Assembly (NCBI GenBank): GCA_977006965.1
Contig: OZ345362.1
Span: 2,046,001 to 2,110,000 of the forward strand
From: Phymatolithon calcareum
Taxonomy: Eukaryota > Rhodophyta > Florideophyceae > Hapalidiales
Direction of reading: 5' to 3'
DNA length: 64,000 bases
Shown here: piece after piece, positions 44,495 to 56,276 of the stretch
Numbering within the stretch: the stretch's first letter is position 1
Layout of the letters: every line of letters starts with the position of its first letter
The notes under the pieces: model-generated
Database searches by the model: none
Seen by the model: only the letters and a program-made list of their open reading frames with translations
Told to the model about the DNA's origin: nothing
Program-made: the position numbers and the translations under genes

Positions 44495-45994
44495 ATGTCC
44501 ACTTTCACCCCACCGGCATTCGGCATCGCCCCTGCCCGTCTGCAACTGCGCCCATCCACACCCCAATTTCCAACCCGCACCACATGCACTCGCTACACAC
44601 CCCCCACCATGGTCGCGGCCGCAACGGGCTCTTCGACAAAGAGAGCTACGAAGCTCGAGACAAAGAACGCAGACAGTAAGAACGCGCGCTGCACTATCAA
44701 TAGCGGCGGCGCAAAGGCACTCGTCCTTGGTCTCAGTCATCACACCGCCACCGTCGACGTCCGCGAACGACTGGCCGTCCCAGAATCGGATTGGCAATCC
44801 GCAGGCGCGGAACTGTGTGCCCTTCCGGCGGTATCCGAGGCCGCAGTGCTTTCCACCTGTAACCGGTTCGAAGTTTATCTTGTCTCCACGGATCCTTTTG
44901 CCGCCATTCAGCAGGTCGTCGCTCATCTCGCCGAAGGCGCAGGGCTTTCTGTTGGTATACTTCGTCGTCATCTCTTCATGCTTGTGGAGGACGAGGCTGT
45001 CTGGCATCTTCTTCGCGTCTCTGCTGGACTTGATTCCCTCGTCGTCGGTGAGGGCCAGATTTTGTCGCAGGTTAAGAAATGTTACGAATTGGCCTCCGAT
45101 AAGGGCGGATGTGCTGGAAAAATTCTTACCCGCTTTCTGAACACCGCTGTATCGGCCGGAAAGCGTGTGCGTAGCGAAACTGCCATTGCGAAGGGAGCAG
45201 TCAGTATCTCCTCTGCTGCCGTTGAGCTTGCAGGACTTAATGCTGTGCCGGATCTTGGCGTTCCGTTGGAAGATGCACGGGTTGCGGTTATCGGTGCTGG
45301 AAAAATGGCGAGATTGCTCGTACAGCATCTTGTGTCGCGCAACTGTGCGGATATTACGGTTGTTAACAGGACGCGACCGCGTGCAGAGGAATTGTCGAAA
45401 ATGTTTCCTGATGCGAATTTGAAAATCGTTCTTCTTGACCGACTCATGGATGCTGTCGTTGACGCAGATGTTGTGTTCACTTCGACTGCAGCGGAAAGCA
45501 CCATTGTTGACCGCGAACAACTGGAAATTGCACGAGGAACAAATGCGAAGAATCTCATGCTTGTTGATATCTCAGTGCCCAGAAATGTTGCCGCAGATTC
45601 AGGTGAGGCGGAAGGAGTGTATGCGTACAATGTGGACGACCTCAAGGCAGTTGTGGCTAAGAATCAGGCGCGACGACGCCGTCTGGTTCTTGACGCTGAA
45701 GTTGTGCTTCGCGAGGAACATTGCGCATTTAATAATTGGCTCAACTCTCTCGGATGCATCCCAGCCATCTCCAAGCTGCAGCAGCGTGCAGAGAGTATTC
45801 GACAGGACGAAATGGATCGTGTGCGAGGGAAGCTTGCAGGTCTTAGCCCGTCGGAGCAAAAAGCTGTTGAGGCACTTTCCAAGGGCATCATAAACAAGAT
45901 GCTTCATTCGCCTATGGTGCATCTCCGCGGTCTCGAAGATATGGAAGAACGTACGCAGACATTGCGTAACATCGAAGCATTGTTCAAGCTTTGA
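44495..45994 (+). CDS. HEMA: Glutamyl-tRNA reductase, plastid-targeted
   Basis: Reduces glutamyl-tRNA(Glu) with NADPH to glutamate-1-semialdehyde, the first committed step of tetrapyrrole (chlorophyll, haem, bilin) synthesis in plastids. 499 residues; the first about 70 (Ser/Thr/Pro/Arg-rich, few acidic) fit a transit peptide. The mature part shows LGLSHHTATVDVRERLAVPE, the active-site cysteine in STCNRFEVY, GLDSLVVGEGQILSQVK, the NADPH-binding VAVIGAGKMARLLVQHL and a helical dimerisation C-terminus (residues about 420-499). The start is the ATG at 44495; the frame extends upstream to a TTG at 44348, but that leader lacks an ATG. Intronless. Convergent with the YlxR-like gene 135 bp downstream. 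Confidence 0.95.
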   Translation: MSTFTPPAFGIAPARLQLRPSTPQFPTRTTCTRYTPPTMVAAATGSSTKRATKLETKNADSKNARCTINSGGAKALVLGLSHHTATVDVRERLAVPESDWQSAGAELCALPAVSEAAVLSTCNRFEVYLVSTDPFAAIQQVVAHLAEGAGLSVGILRRHLFMLVEDEAVWHLLRVSAGLDSLVVGEGQILSQVKKCYELASDKGGCAGKILTRFLNTAVSAGKRVRSETAIAKGAVSISSAAVELAGLNAVPDLGVPLEDARVAVIGAGKMARLLVQHLVSRNCADITVVNRTRPRAEELSKMFPDANLKIVLLDRLMDAVVDADVVFTSTAAESTIVDREQLEIARGTNAKNLMLVDISVPRNVAADSGEAEGVYAYNVDDLKAVVAKNQARRRRLVLDAEVVLREEHCAFNNWLNSLGCIPAISKLQQRAESIRQDEMDRVRGKLAGLSPSEQKAVEALSKGIINKMLHSPMVHLRGLEDMEERTQTLRNIEALFKL

Positions 45995-46129
45995 AAAACC
46001 GCCGTTTTCATCGGTCGTCGCGTCTTTTCCAAGTTTTTGCCTCCGGGTTGCCAATGCGGTGCGGTCGGTGATCGAGTTTTTGTAGCAGTTTTTTATTCTA
46101 AGAAAATAAACAGCAGTTTAGACTTCAAT

Positions 46130-46624
46130 TCACTCCCATATCGCGTCCTCATCCAACCCTATCGGTCGTGCCACCTCGGAGACAGGCATCTCCGGACCAT
46201 CCATTCCGAAAGCGTCAGCATAACCCATTCCACAGCTCAACTCACGCTTCGCCGCCAGCAATTCAAGTTCGTCGTAGATGGAGGCTGGCACGGCCGCGCG
46301 TAGCGCCTTTGCTAGTCGATTCTTCTGTCGTGCGGCCCGCACAGCCTCTACCCGAGCGCTCACGTATGCCGCGCGACCGTCGCCCTTGCCCACATGGACC
46401 GTTGGAGATGACACATTTGAGGGACGCGCTGGACGAACAACGCGAAGAAGAAGCTCTCGGTGCATGCGCTCGCGGGATGTCACACAGACGCGAATATCCA
46501 CACCCTGTCGCGGACCGCGACGCACGCGAGCCGTCGCGCTAGACGCGAACGCGGGCATGGTTAAGAAACTGCAGTTCGGTAAGGTCAATCTCGAATTCGG
46601 CAGGTGTGATAACATATGACACAT
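46130..46624 (-). CDS. YlxR/RnpM-like (DUF448) protein
   Basis: A 164-residue protein whose middle (about 43-122) follows the bacterial YlxR pattern: an RVCVTSRERMHRELLLRVV segment, then a strand, GDGRAAYVS and a basic KNRLAKALRAAVP helix. In bacteria YlxR (RnpM) binds RNA and modulates RNase P or acts near nusA-infB. The N-terminal about 35 residues are Ser/Ala/Arg-rich with no acidic residue, so plastid import is likely; the alternative start at MPAFASSATARV (46558) would give a shorter leader. A nuclear copy in an alga suggests cyanobacterial (plastid) ancestry, which is inference. The C-terminus (about 125-164) is acidic and not part of the family core. Confidence 0.75.
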   Translation of the reverse strand: MCHMLSHLPNSRLTLPNCSFLTMPAFASSATARVRRGPRQGVDIRVCVTSRERMHRELLLRVVRPARPSNVSSPTVHVGKGDGRAAYVSARVEAVRAARQKNRLAKALRAAVPASIYDELELLAAKRELSCGMGYADAFGMDGPEMPVSEVARPIGLDEDAIWE

Positions 46625-48458
46625 ATTTCAATAGATCGGAGGCCATGGGTGGGAAACCGCATGTGGGCTGAATTAGGCGTCCAGAGGAGCCGACACTCCA
46701 GCACCTGGGCTAGGGGAATTTGCAGTTTGCAGTTTGCGAACATATACAAAGCGGAGGAGAGAGAACAGTTCGCTTGGAAACCGACAGCGTGTGCACACAT
46801 TTTGCTTCCGATGTGATACTTTAGTTTTGTGAATCCGACTCCCTCCCATGACCTTCCGACACTCACACACAATGTGCACATCTTACACTGACGAGCCGAT
46901 GTGATACTCCATCAAATAATAGAGAACTGTTGGTGAATCGCTGCAGCCTTTCACTACAGAAAACAACGAAGATGAACCACCCACCGCAGTTGAGCATCTG
47001 ATCGTACGCTCTTCTGGTCCGGCTGGTGTCTGACGGCAATTCGCTGGACGAATGGATAGCAAACCCGGAGAAGATCTGGACAGGGAGAAATCTACAGTAA
47101 GCTTTTGAGCAGTTAGTATCTGGTCGAGGGCATGTGCGCGCGTAGACGTACGATTGTGGTTTTCTGCGATGCATGAAAGAAGGAAAGAAAACACTCAATC
47201 TATCTAGAAATACAGTGTTTCCCATCACTCCAAGGCTTTCTGTTGAAGGTCCAGGAAGAGTCACGGGGGTTCAGGAAGAGGCTAGGGGGACAATCATTGC
47301 CAGTAAACTTGCGTTTCTCTTACATTTCGGCTTTCCGCGTTGGACGACATTCGTGAGTTTATAGGACTCCGCTCATCGATAAGGACATACCCGCCGCCGG
47401 GGTAGCTGCAGCTCGTCGCTGAACAAGCTCTGCGAGGCAGACATGGTGGCAAGAGAAGACACTCGTTCATGACGTTCTCCGGTGCTGATCGGAGCACTGT
47501 AATATGCCGACGCTGCGGGATTCGGGCCGGACAGAGAGTTCATCATGGAGGTCAGAAGCTGATTTCGGGTGCTGACTGGAGCACTAGAATATGCCGACGC
47601 TGTGGTTGAATCGTACCATACAGTGATTTCGGTATGATGGCGTGTCTGAAAACCGAGCAGACAATTCCGACGTCACACCGTTCGCGCGCAGCGTTCGCGG
47701 TGCACGGCTAATCTTTGAGGATATTGGCTGCTCGGAACATTATGTCTTTCAAGGAGAAGAAGAAGATTCGATGATCAAGATGTTGACGTTCATGTGATCG
47801 AGAAAACTTAGGCTGGCTGTGCAGAACAAGGTAGAAGACATATTGAAGCATATGCCCAATGTCCCGTAGTGCCATGGCTTTGCTAATGGCACGGGAGGGG
47901 CAGCAAAATAGGTGTGCCAGTCATTCTTCGGTGCGAACCATCGTTTGGATTCTACATTGCGCTCGTCTCTCCGACGCTTCATATTGAAGCAGCAGAAGAG
48001 TTCGGGTTTTAAGCTGTTTGCGCTTTGCGCGACTGTGGATTTTACCAAATGTGGATACTGCTGAAGACAAAAATCCCCTTTCCCTTCATGTGGCCCCAAA
48101 AAGCAGAGAGATGCCGCAAGACAAGCATGGAACTACGGCCGCTTGCGCTCTTCAAGCGTGTTCGAAGGAAGACAATTCTTTTGTCAATGCGACGAACATC
48201 CTCAATTGAGGGGTGGATTTAAAAGCTCAAAAAAGTTAGTAAAGAGAATGCGTAACATTTTATTAGCGCCAGATTCGGAAAGACATTTTTTGTTCTTGGT
48301 CAGGAGTACCCCAACTACTACCTTAAAGTCGCGTCGTTCGGTGGTAGGAACGAAAATATGATGGTCACTCAGAAGAAGCACATCTGTCAAGTCGCGAGAA
48401 AAGACCCCCGCCGAGTGGTCGCTGCAGCCGTAAACACCACCGCAACATCGGTGATCAG
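46625..48458. other. Intergenic with transposon debris and an 87-bp duplication
   Basis: No intact gene. At 47481-47519 and 47567-47605 an imperfect direct repeat, 87 bp apart, encodes ICRRCG twice in one frame. A fragment near 47990-48060 reads SSGFKLFALCATVDFTKCGYC, vaguely like a transposase of the piggyBac group, but frames break repeatedly. TACAGTA at 47093. Confidence 0.4.
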
Positions 48459-51138
48459 CAGGGGTCGGTTAAAATGGATTGACATTGCAATGAATTGCAA
48501 TCCTCAATAGAAATCGAAGATTGGGCCATTCTGCAGCATTGCAAGTTGCATTGCGCCATCTTTGGTGATTTCAATACCGATTGCTGAAGTGGTTACACTA
48601 ATTTAAGTACCCTAACTACGTACCAGTCGTGCGCCAGCTGACCACGAATCGTCGACATCCCGGGAACAGTACATGTAAGGCATACTCTCATTGATTATAC
48701 CGTGCTGGCTATTTCCCTACAACGTCACTGTCGACTCCACGTGATAACAGCATATGAAAGGCAAACCCTTATCAGATTGTACCTTGCTGGCTGCTCATTT
48801 GCAACCTGGCAGCATAACGCTTCATGTTCTATGTGCGCTTATACCCTAGTGCGGTACTTATGCGATTACACCAGATGCAAAGCAAACCCTTTCGTGTTGT
48901 ACCTTGCTGGCCATTCTTTTGCAACCTCGCAGCACAGTACTTTTATGTTCTAAGCGCGCTTGTACCACCGTACGGTTTTTATATAAATGAAGAGATTCTC
49001 AAATCTTTTGTCTGCTCTCCCATCCATCCAATAAGTTCTACCATGCAAGATCCATCCCCGAAGGAAGTTGTACTCGCTCTCATGTCCTTCGTCGGCAAGG
49101 AAAAGCGCAAAATCACCGACATATCTACCAGTCGACAAGTCGAGAAAGTATACGTGCAGTACCGATGCCCCAAACCTTCCTGCGCGCTATCTGTCTTTTC
49201 GTTTATCGACAAGACGGGTTTCAACAACCCGTACGGGCATCTCAAGCGTTGTTATGCTAAAGGTCAGACCTCCGAGAAGCAGGAAAAAACGCTCAATCGA
49301 ATGTACCAAGAAGCACTATCGACGGCACAAGAGAAGGGCGGAACTATCAAATCCCATTTCGCATCTCGATCGCTTTCCGAGTACGAAAAAACGGTCTACG
49401 CGTATCTTCGTATGATCATCATGAAAAGTCTACCTCTTTATTATGTTGACGACGCCGAAGTTCTGAAGTTCTCTCGTTTTTCGGTTGCTTTGTGCTGTAA
49501 GACTGTGATTGGGATCATCTTTGAGCTAGTTGAGCTCGTCTAAAATCGCATTGCATGTGAGATGGAGGGAACAATTGGAGCTATTTTGCTCGACGGCTGG
49601 TCCTGCGGCAGTGTGCACTGTGTCGCAGCGATTGCTTCCTATTGCACTACTAGTTCTACTGCTCTTTTGAGCTCCGGTGTAACAGTGCAACACACGCCAC
49701 GTCTTGTATTGATGGGTCTATCCCCTTTGGGGAAAGTTGATGATGTGGATTCCACCGATCGCAACTCTGTAGAAGAACCAACGCGATTCAATGCTGAGGC
49801 ACATTTGCACTATTTCCGAGCTATTCTCCAGTTCTTTGGGCAGAATTTTGATGACTGGTGTGTTTGGTTTGTGGCCGATAACACAAGTACGAATCAGAGG
49901 CTAGCACGGATGAGTGGGAAACCTCATGTTGGATGTAACAGCCACAAGCTGAATTTGGAAGTGAACCGCATGTTGGATATACATACTGATTTGTATGACA
50001 CTGTAGAGTCAGTGCACGGTACTATGAGATCCGCCACAAAACTCAAGAATGCAGCGATCCTTCGAAACTTGACCGAACTAAGGCCGATAATGCACAACCA
50101 AACGCGATGGTCTGGGAAAGTGCAAATGTTGCGCAGGTTTTTGCAAATTCGCGACCAAATTTCCGCAGTAAGCGAGAGCGCTGATGGAAACCTATGTGTC
50201 GACACTTCCATCCGCTTCGAAGGTAAGGTCAAGCGGTATAACAAGATGCTGTCCGAAATTGATGTTGCAACGAAATCCTTGCAAATTTGCGGTCAGACAT
50301 TGTCGTCATGTCGCCAAGATTTGGATGTCCTCATAGAAACAGTTGCCGCAGAGAGAAGCAAAAGGCGCTCTGTCTTTTACCAGTGCAAACTCGGGACGCA
50401 CTACATAGCACCGAGTGCAGCGGCGATGGTGCTTGATCCGCTGTTCGAGTCTGGCGTGTTGAAGATTCAACGAGGTCGCTCCAATGTTCTTTCCGAAGAA
50501 GGAAGGGACGCAGTGTCAACTCTGAAAGCTAAGTCGATGAACGAAATTGTTACTCGTGTGGGAGAAGACATGTCGACGGAGACCCCGTCCATGGTACAGC
50601 GTCTTGCTAAGCGCCGTAGAACGGGAGGACGGAAGGAAGACTATGTCAACTGTGATTTTATCATGGGTTTGGTTGCAGAGGTAGAGCGCCTCTGGAGTAT
50701 TGCGAAATGCGTTCTAACCGAGAACAGACGGAGGATTACTCCTCAATTGTTCGAAGCGCTAGTGTTCTTGAAAGTTAACAACCGCTTTTGGGACGCGGAG
50801 CTGGTATGCAAAGCTATCACCGGGAATCGTTCGGAAAATGCGAAAGCGCGCATGAGGGACCATGAAATTAACGTAGAAATGTCGTATAGTGTCTAATGAG
50901 CGTGCTTTGTGTCTTGTAGTTGGGCTTTGTAGTGCCGTGAATGTGTGGCTGTTTCTGTTGTAATGTTTTTTGCTTTACATGACCATTAAACGATATTCAT
51001 CGCCCGAGATCATTGCAATTAGGATTTCTACGACTGCCAGTATTGCAATTCGCATTGCATCGCCGTGTGAGACGCCCTCCGCATTGGGTATTGTATCTTT
51101 TTCTCCAATCGCTTGCAATGGCATTGTTCCGATCCCTG
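48459..51138 (+). mobile_element. hAT DNA transposon with both ends
   Basis: A 2,680-bp element. The left end starts CAGGGGTCGG and the right end, on the minus strand, starts CAGGGATCGG, the CAGGG form usual for hAT. Flanking octamers are GTGATCAG (48451-48458) and TTGACCAG (51139-51146), identical at 6 of 8 positions, consistent with an aged 8-bp target duplication. Subterminal ATTGCAAT motifs occur at both ends. It carries one transposase gene on the plus strand. Confidence 0.75.
49043..50896 (+). pseudogene. hAT transposase, one in-frame stop
   Basis: Likely start is the ATG at 49043. A BED-like zinc module (YRCPKPSCALSVF with a later HLKRCY) precedes the catalytic part. A single TAA at 49541-49543 splits the frame; coding resumes in the same frame within 20 bases. 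The second part has LLDGWSCGS, FVADNTSTNQ, VGCNSHKLNL, the NQTRWSGKVQMLRRF block and a C-terminal VERLWSIAKCVLTENRRR dimerisation segment, all typical of hAT transposases. No other disabling change is seen, so it has decayed only slightly, or the stop is read through. Confidence 0.82.
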
Positions 51139-51487
51139 TTGACCAGTCTCGCAGAGTGCTTCCAACTGTCTGGAGCGTTTTTCAAGACAAAAAGGTGAGC
51201 GGCAAGGTTCAAAAGGTACTCGTCGAGGAAATCAAAGGTCGCGCAAGCACGGCACTTCGCGTGAAAGGGGTCCTAGTTCAGAAACTGATGGAGAAGACAA
51301 AGATGAAGACTGTCAAGATTTTTAACGGCAAGGCAGGAAGAGCAGACGAAGGTGCTCCTTCCTCTCTAATGACTGCATCGAGTCCCAGCCGGCAAAAATC
51401 TGTACCAGGAAAGCTGACTTACAGTACTCGCGCTCGCCAATCTTCTTCGCCAAACGCCGAGTTCCCTGTTAATTATCAACCACAATC

Positions 51488-52600
51488 TTGACAGAAGGCA
51501 ACATGAGCTCTGAACGCCATCTTCCGGGATCGCTCGCCTACACCCTGCATGGGTCTTGGGACAAATCATCGCAAGACGAGCTTGATGCCATTGCGCCAGA
51601 CCGTGAGCAGAGTATTTTTGCTCATGGAGTGCCATGGTTCGAGCGCCAAGTTCTATGTCCAATTGGAGGAAAGATTCCCCGTCAGTTCTGGAAAGTTCGC
51701 AATATAAACGGAGATGTTATATCCGAGAACGGTGGCATCGGGTTCCACACACCATACGATTCCTTCATGACGATGTTACGCCAAGTGTACCAGCGAACAC
51801 TTGCTGCTTTGGCACCCGCTGAGTTAAAACGAATAGGAATAATGGAGACTACGGTGACAGAGCTTCTTAAGATTTTCTGAATACTCGTCCTAATGAAAAG
51901 GTTTGAGTTGGGCGCAAAGAGATTATGGAAGTCTAGCATGGGGAACAAGTATATCCTCGCTCCTTCATTTTCAAACACTGGGATGACGAGAGACAGGTTC
52001 TCCGAGTACCTCCAGTGCATCTCATTCAGCGTGCAAGTGAACAAGGCACTATGTCATCCGTACAGTCCCGGTGGGCGCTCGTCCAGGATTTTTGTCGGTG
52101 CCATTAAAGGTCACAAAAGGCCCACTGTGTCTCCGTTAGACCTGATTTGCTTTGAAAAGTTCATATCTCTTTGGTATGGCAACGGAGGCCATTGGATTTA
52201 AAATGGCCGGCTTCAGTACATCGCCATCCACCGTAAACGGGAGAACGGTTGCGAGGTACAGAATTCAGCCTAAGGAAGAAGTGAGATAATGCTGCATCTT
52301 GAGCTGGAGACCACGGCAGAGGGCGAGAAGCAAAAAGATTTGGAAGCTGAAACTGCCCATAGTACAGTTGCACTGTGCCGTGTTGCGGCCGCATACTCTG
52401 GTGCAAGGTGCGTTTTTCTCCCGGATTCATTTGCCTCGCGAAATATTCGTCGATGTTCAGTACTACAGAAGTTACATTTGCTCCGGGGGCGGTGTTGAAA
52501 CCCACTCAAGTTCTATGAAGATGAAAGTGAAGACTGCAGGTGGCATGATGACTACTTTAGCTGTGCAAAACAACTGAAGAGTCTGCCAGGTCAAGGAAAT
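51488..52600 (+). pseudogene. piggyBac-like transposase relic
   Basis: Broken plus-strand frames. The frame 51488-51880 contains GGKIPRQFWKVRNINGD. The frame 51893-52201 has MTRDRFSEYLQCISFS followed by LICFEKFISLWYGNGGHWI, the pattern around the first catalytic region of DDE_Tnp_1_7 proteins, although the expected aspartate is not seen (FEKF). A third frame (52289-52498) continues with a helical segment. Frames shift at about 51880, 52200 and 52270. The sequence just right of the hAT element (51150-51490) may be its upstream part. Confidence 0.48.
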
Positions 52601-52751
52601 GACCCTCGTGTGCTGATCATGTAATAGGCTTGATGGCGCCGCAATCAACGTATGTCGCACTTCAACTGGTAGAAACTGTTTTGCCAAGCATGCTGAGCAC
52701 ATCCATGAGCTTGATGCTTTTGATGAGCCTAATAACGAGTAGTTTTCGTTG

Positions 52752-53490
52752 ACAAAAATTAAGGACCTAAACCACCATCTTAGATTTTTACTTCTATTTT
52801 TTTTATGCGCTTGGGAATCTGAGAAGCTCATTGGACACTTTCTGTTATGGCACTACATAATTGGCTAAGCGAAAAAAATTTGCCTCGCGCCGTAGAAACT
52901 TTTTCGGGAAATCATCTGCAGAGGGTTCATTCTAAAATCAGGACATCCCTTTAAACGCGCAGTTTAAGACCACTTCCTGATCCGTTCTTCGCCATTTGAA
53001 AACTGGTGAAGAAAGGTAAGAAAGTAGGCTGCACAAAAATCGAAGAAAAGGGATGATGTATGGAGTGTACAGCACTTTTCGTAAAATCTGATCTTGAAAA
53101 AGAGTCGCCTTCAAAGACGGACAATTGTCTCGAAAAGGACTAAATGAATTTCTTATTGCGCATGTCAAAAGTTTTGAATGGTTGTAGACTACAACAGGGA
53201 TACCGCAAATTTGGTAAAGTCCAAGGTCTAGGTGGCAAAAAAGTTCGCACCGCAAGACCAAAAGGTTTTTCAAATCGGCAAAGGAACAGGCGAAAAATAT
53301 AGTAAAATTCAGGTTCCGCCCCGAGGAGAAGCTGAAACTGTTCGAAAGAAACCCAGTAAGCATTTTTCTGCAGTGATTGATTACAGCCGAACATTGGAAA
53401 CTTTTGCTGACCTCGTGCTTGAAAATATTTCACTTCTTTTTACTCATTTTCTTAAAACTGGATGCAGTCGCGTCGGTGCATATGACATAA
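52752..53490. repeat. Long inverted repeat, left copy
   Basis: About 700 bp, roughly 80% identical by eye to the reverse complement of 60930-61612. Markers shared in order are TTGGACACTTTCTGTTATGGC, then TACATAATTGGCTAAGC, CTGCAGAGGG, GCAGTTTAAGACCACTTnC and GAATGGTTGTAGACTAC. Similarity fades near 53360. The outer edge is about 52752 (GACAAAAATTAAGGACC). It contains a frame starting MAKKFAPQDQ that is kept in both copies. Confidence 0.8.
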
Positions 53491-53639
53491 TTAAATTTTG
53501 AGAAAAGTCGCTGCATGGACCGAAAAAGGTGGCAAAATTCGCTAAATCGACAACCCTTTCAAAAACTACTACTCGTTATGATACACAGAGCACTGCATAA
53601 AAATAAACTTGTCGAAAAAAATAAATTTATTTCGTGCGC

Positions 53640-54240
53640 TACTCTCTATGGTTTAGCTCCTTGTCGCAAGTAGCTTCTCCGTCATAGCAGGCGGTGAGAT
53701 CAATTATCATGGACTGAGGCGCTTTGTCGATGTGTTTTCGCTTCGCCTCAACAATATTGTAGATGTTCGGCCGGGCGCATGTCTGCGAGAAGTGACCGGT
53801 TTTTCCGCACGAGAAGCAGTGACGGGCCCTGATTTCGGAGGGTAACTAGGGCCTCTTGCGCTTGCGGCCCGGCTTAGTGACAAGGTCAAACGGCACCAAA
53901 TCATCCTGTACTTGCTGGTCACCAGTGACTGCAACACGAGTGATGCTGTCCTCGTGTTGCTTGGCCCACGTTCGCAACAGCATGCGTTTCGCTTACGCAT
54001 CAGTGCAGCGGGAGCTGGTGTAGATTCGACCTCCAGGAACAAGATGGGCAACCCTATCGAACAGTTGAACGGCGCTCTGGGCTTAAACAGCTCACCGGCA
54101 GTTAAAACTTCGGCATCGGTAATCTTGACAAGCGATCCGAAAGAATAGAAGGTACCGGAAGGAAAACGGTGGGTGGAAAAGCATTTAGCCAGCTCCAAGA
54201 TCAAAAGATCTCCAGCTTGAACATGGTACTGCGTTGAAGT
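53640..54240 (-). pseudogene. Zinc-knuckle transposon relic, possibly Mutator-like
   Basis: On the minus strand a basic segment TKPGRKRKRP is followed, after an in-frame TAG, by a CCHC zinc knuckle CFSCGKTGHFSQTC (near 53810-53770). This pairing resembles the C-terminus of Mutator-like transposases, though a retroelement gag could also have it. Upstream frames (to 54240) are broken. It lies just inside the left long inverted repeat, where a Mutator-type transposase end might be expected. Confidence 0.42.
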
Positions 54241-56276
54241 TCCGAAAGGAGAAAAGCAGAACCCCATCAACCCCGCCGTGTGCGTTCACAAAGATCACTG
54301 GAAATACCAGCAAACTTCTATCACATTTGAAGAAAACTCATGGCTTGACTCCGGTTCTTGAGATTGCAGAAGCAAACGCCGAGAAAAAGGATGACCAAGG
54401 TGGATTGGATCAATTCTATAAATCTCGAACGCACTAAGTATACCCAAAAAACCACCCTCTGCAGCTTGCTCATAATGACACCGAGGCTCAGATGGTTATT
54501 CATGGGCTTTTACCGGAAGCAGTTGTGGAAAATCTGGGATATCTGCAAGAAATTCGTAACGCAACAATCGCATTAATGTGCATTCTCGTTTTTCTCTGGC
54601 GCGCAGAATTGCTCGTCTGTATGCAGAGCGTGTCAAATCTGTTATTCAGGATCTATCTACTGCCTCTTTCGTTCACGCGAACACTGACATGTGGACTTCT
54701 CTCTCCGGAGAGCCACTCGGGAGTTTCACTTTTTCTTACATCAGTACTCCAGCCACCAGGAATTCAACCTCAGCAACGTATAGCAGAAAACTTTCGGTCA
54801 TTCTTTTACCGAGTGGTCCGCCAATTTAATATTTTCGACAAAGTTGGTGTTCTTCGAACGGATGGTGCCAGAAATGCTGTGAACGCCATTATTCTTTCCC
54901 GTAAAACTATGGAACAACGCTTCTCAGAGTCTATAACCATTGCCACAGTAGTGGCAGAGATTCAGGAGAAGATTGGGGAGGAGGTAGTTGTCGACAGCGA
55001 GGATGAGAATGACACTGACAACGACGGTGGAGCGCGTTTGATATATATGTCTACCTAATTTAAACCAGTTTATTTGGAAGAGATGGAGAGTGAGAACTTT
55101 AGCTTCATGGAGCATAAATTGTCTGAGTTCCGAGCGTCAACACCACAACTGGGAAGTACTGTTGTCCGAAGCGACCTTGCCGCGAGCGGCTCCGAAGCAC
55201 TTAAAAAAGACTTTTTGTGGCAGCATGCCCGCTGCAGTACGCACACGATACAACGTTATGTGAAGTTAGGGCTTTCAACTTTGAGTGTAAACCGTGTTCT
55301 GGACAAGGTTCGGAAAATCGCAAAAACAGAGAGGCGGAGCACTAATTTGCGGAAAGAGTTACGTTCCACGCTGCTTCAGCGAGCTATGATGCCTCTTTCA
55401 TTAATAATGGACTCCTCCACATGCTGGGGATCGACAAGAGTGATGGGAAAGCTCTATCTCAAAGTTCATGTCGCTATTTAGGATGCGCTTGAACAGTACT
55501 ATCAGTACACTGATTCCGGCGCTGACGGCGAGATTCAGCAGCTGACTGCTGCTGAAGTGCGCCTTCTGCGTGGTGTGGTCGACACTCTGTGCATTTTGAT
55601 ACGATTTCTGCTGGTCTCGGGGCAGAAACTGTCGTCACTGCGTACGTGGGGGAGGGAGGGTTTTGGGCACTGCAAGAATTGGTTTGGAATTCGGTGTGCT
55701 GCGGTTTTATTTCACCCTCACTTCAAATATTTCAATTTTGGCTCTGAAACTGCGACGCAAACTGTTGCGACGAAGACCGCTAAAGATATCGCCAGATTCG
55801 TATCATCTGAATCTGCGAAGAAGACAGGTGGGCATGCAAGAAAAGTAGGAGCAGATGACTCTGTTACTGCGCGCGATACGTCCAGTACGGCGGAGCCCAC
55901 GGAAAAGAAACTGAAGCGCAAAAGTAATGTTTACACCATTATGAAGTCATGTGCTTCGGATTATGCCATTCTTGCCCAGCTCTCATGCGCGGAATCAGTC
56001 GACTCGGAGTGGGAGCGTTACATCAGGCTCCCTTATAACGAATCAGTAACGAAAAACGATACTTGTCTACAATGGTGGGGTGACCATGGTCATCTCTTTC
56101 CAAGGGTTTCAATGGATGCAAAATACGCGCTTGCGATTCCGGCCAGTAGTGTGTCTTCGGAAAGACTGTTTTCGAAGGCAGGCCGCGCTGTCTGGAAAGG
56201 TCAGACGAGATTATCTGTCGAAAATGTTGAAAAATACGTTGTTTTGTGTGATGATTCAGAGCACGTCTATTCATGA
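54234..56276 (+). pseudogene. Second hAT transposase (ZBED-like), degenerate
   Basis: Pieces in several frames are in the right order. BED zinc finger: GNTSKLLSHLKKTHG (54234-54437). NTDMWTSLSGEPLGSFTFSY (54578-54829) and TDGARNAVNAI (within 54492-55058) fit the DDE core start. CSTHTIQRYVKLGL precedes VLDKVRKI (55074-55481). The C-terminal dimerisation domain is intact (55557-56276) with ALAIPASSVSSERLFSKAG. At least four frame changes or stops separate the pieces, and no terminal repeats were identified. It is distinct from the hAT at 48459. Confidence 0.78.

Noticed and set aside
44483-45520. 345-residue minus frame across HEMA
   Set aside because: It overlaps a clearly conserved glutamyl-tRNA reductase, and the antisense product has no motifs.
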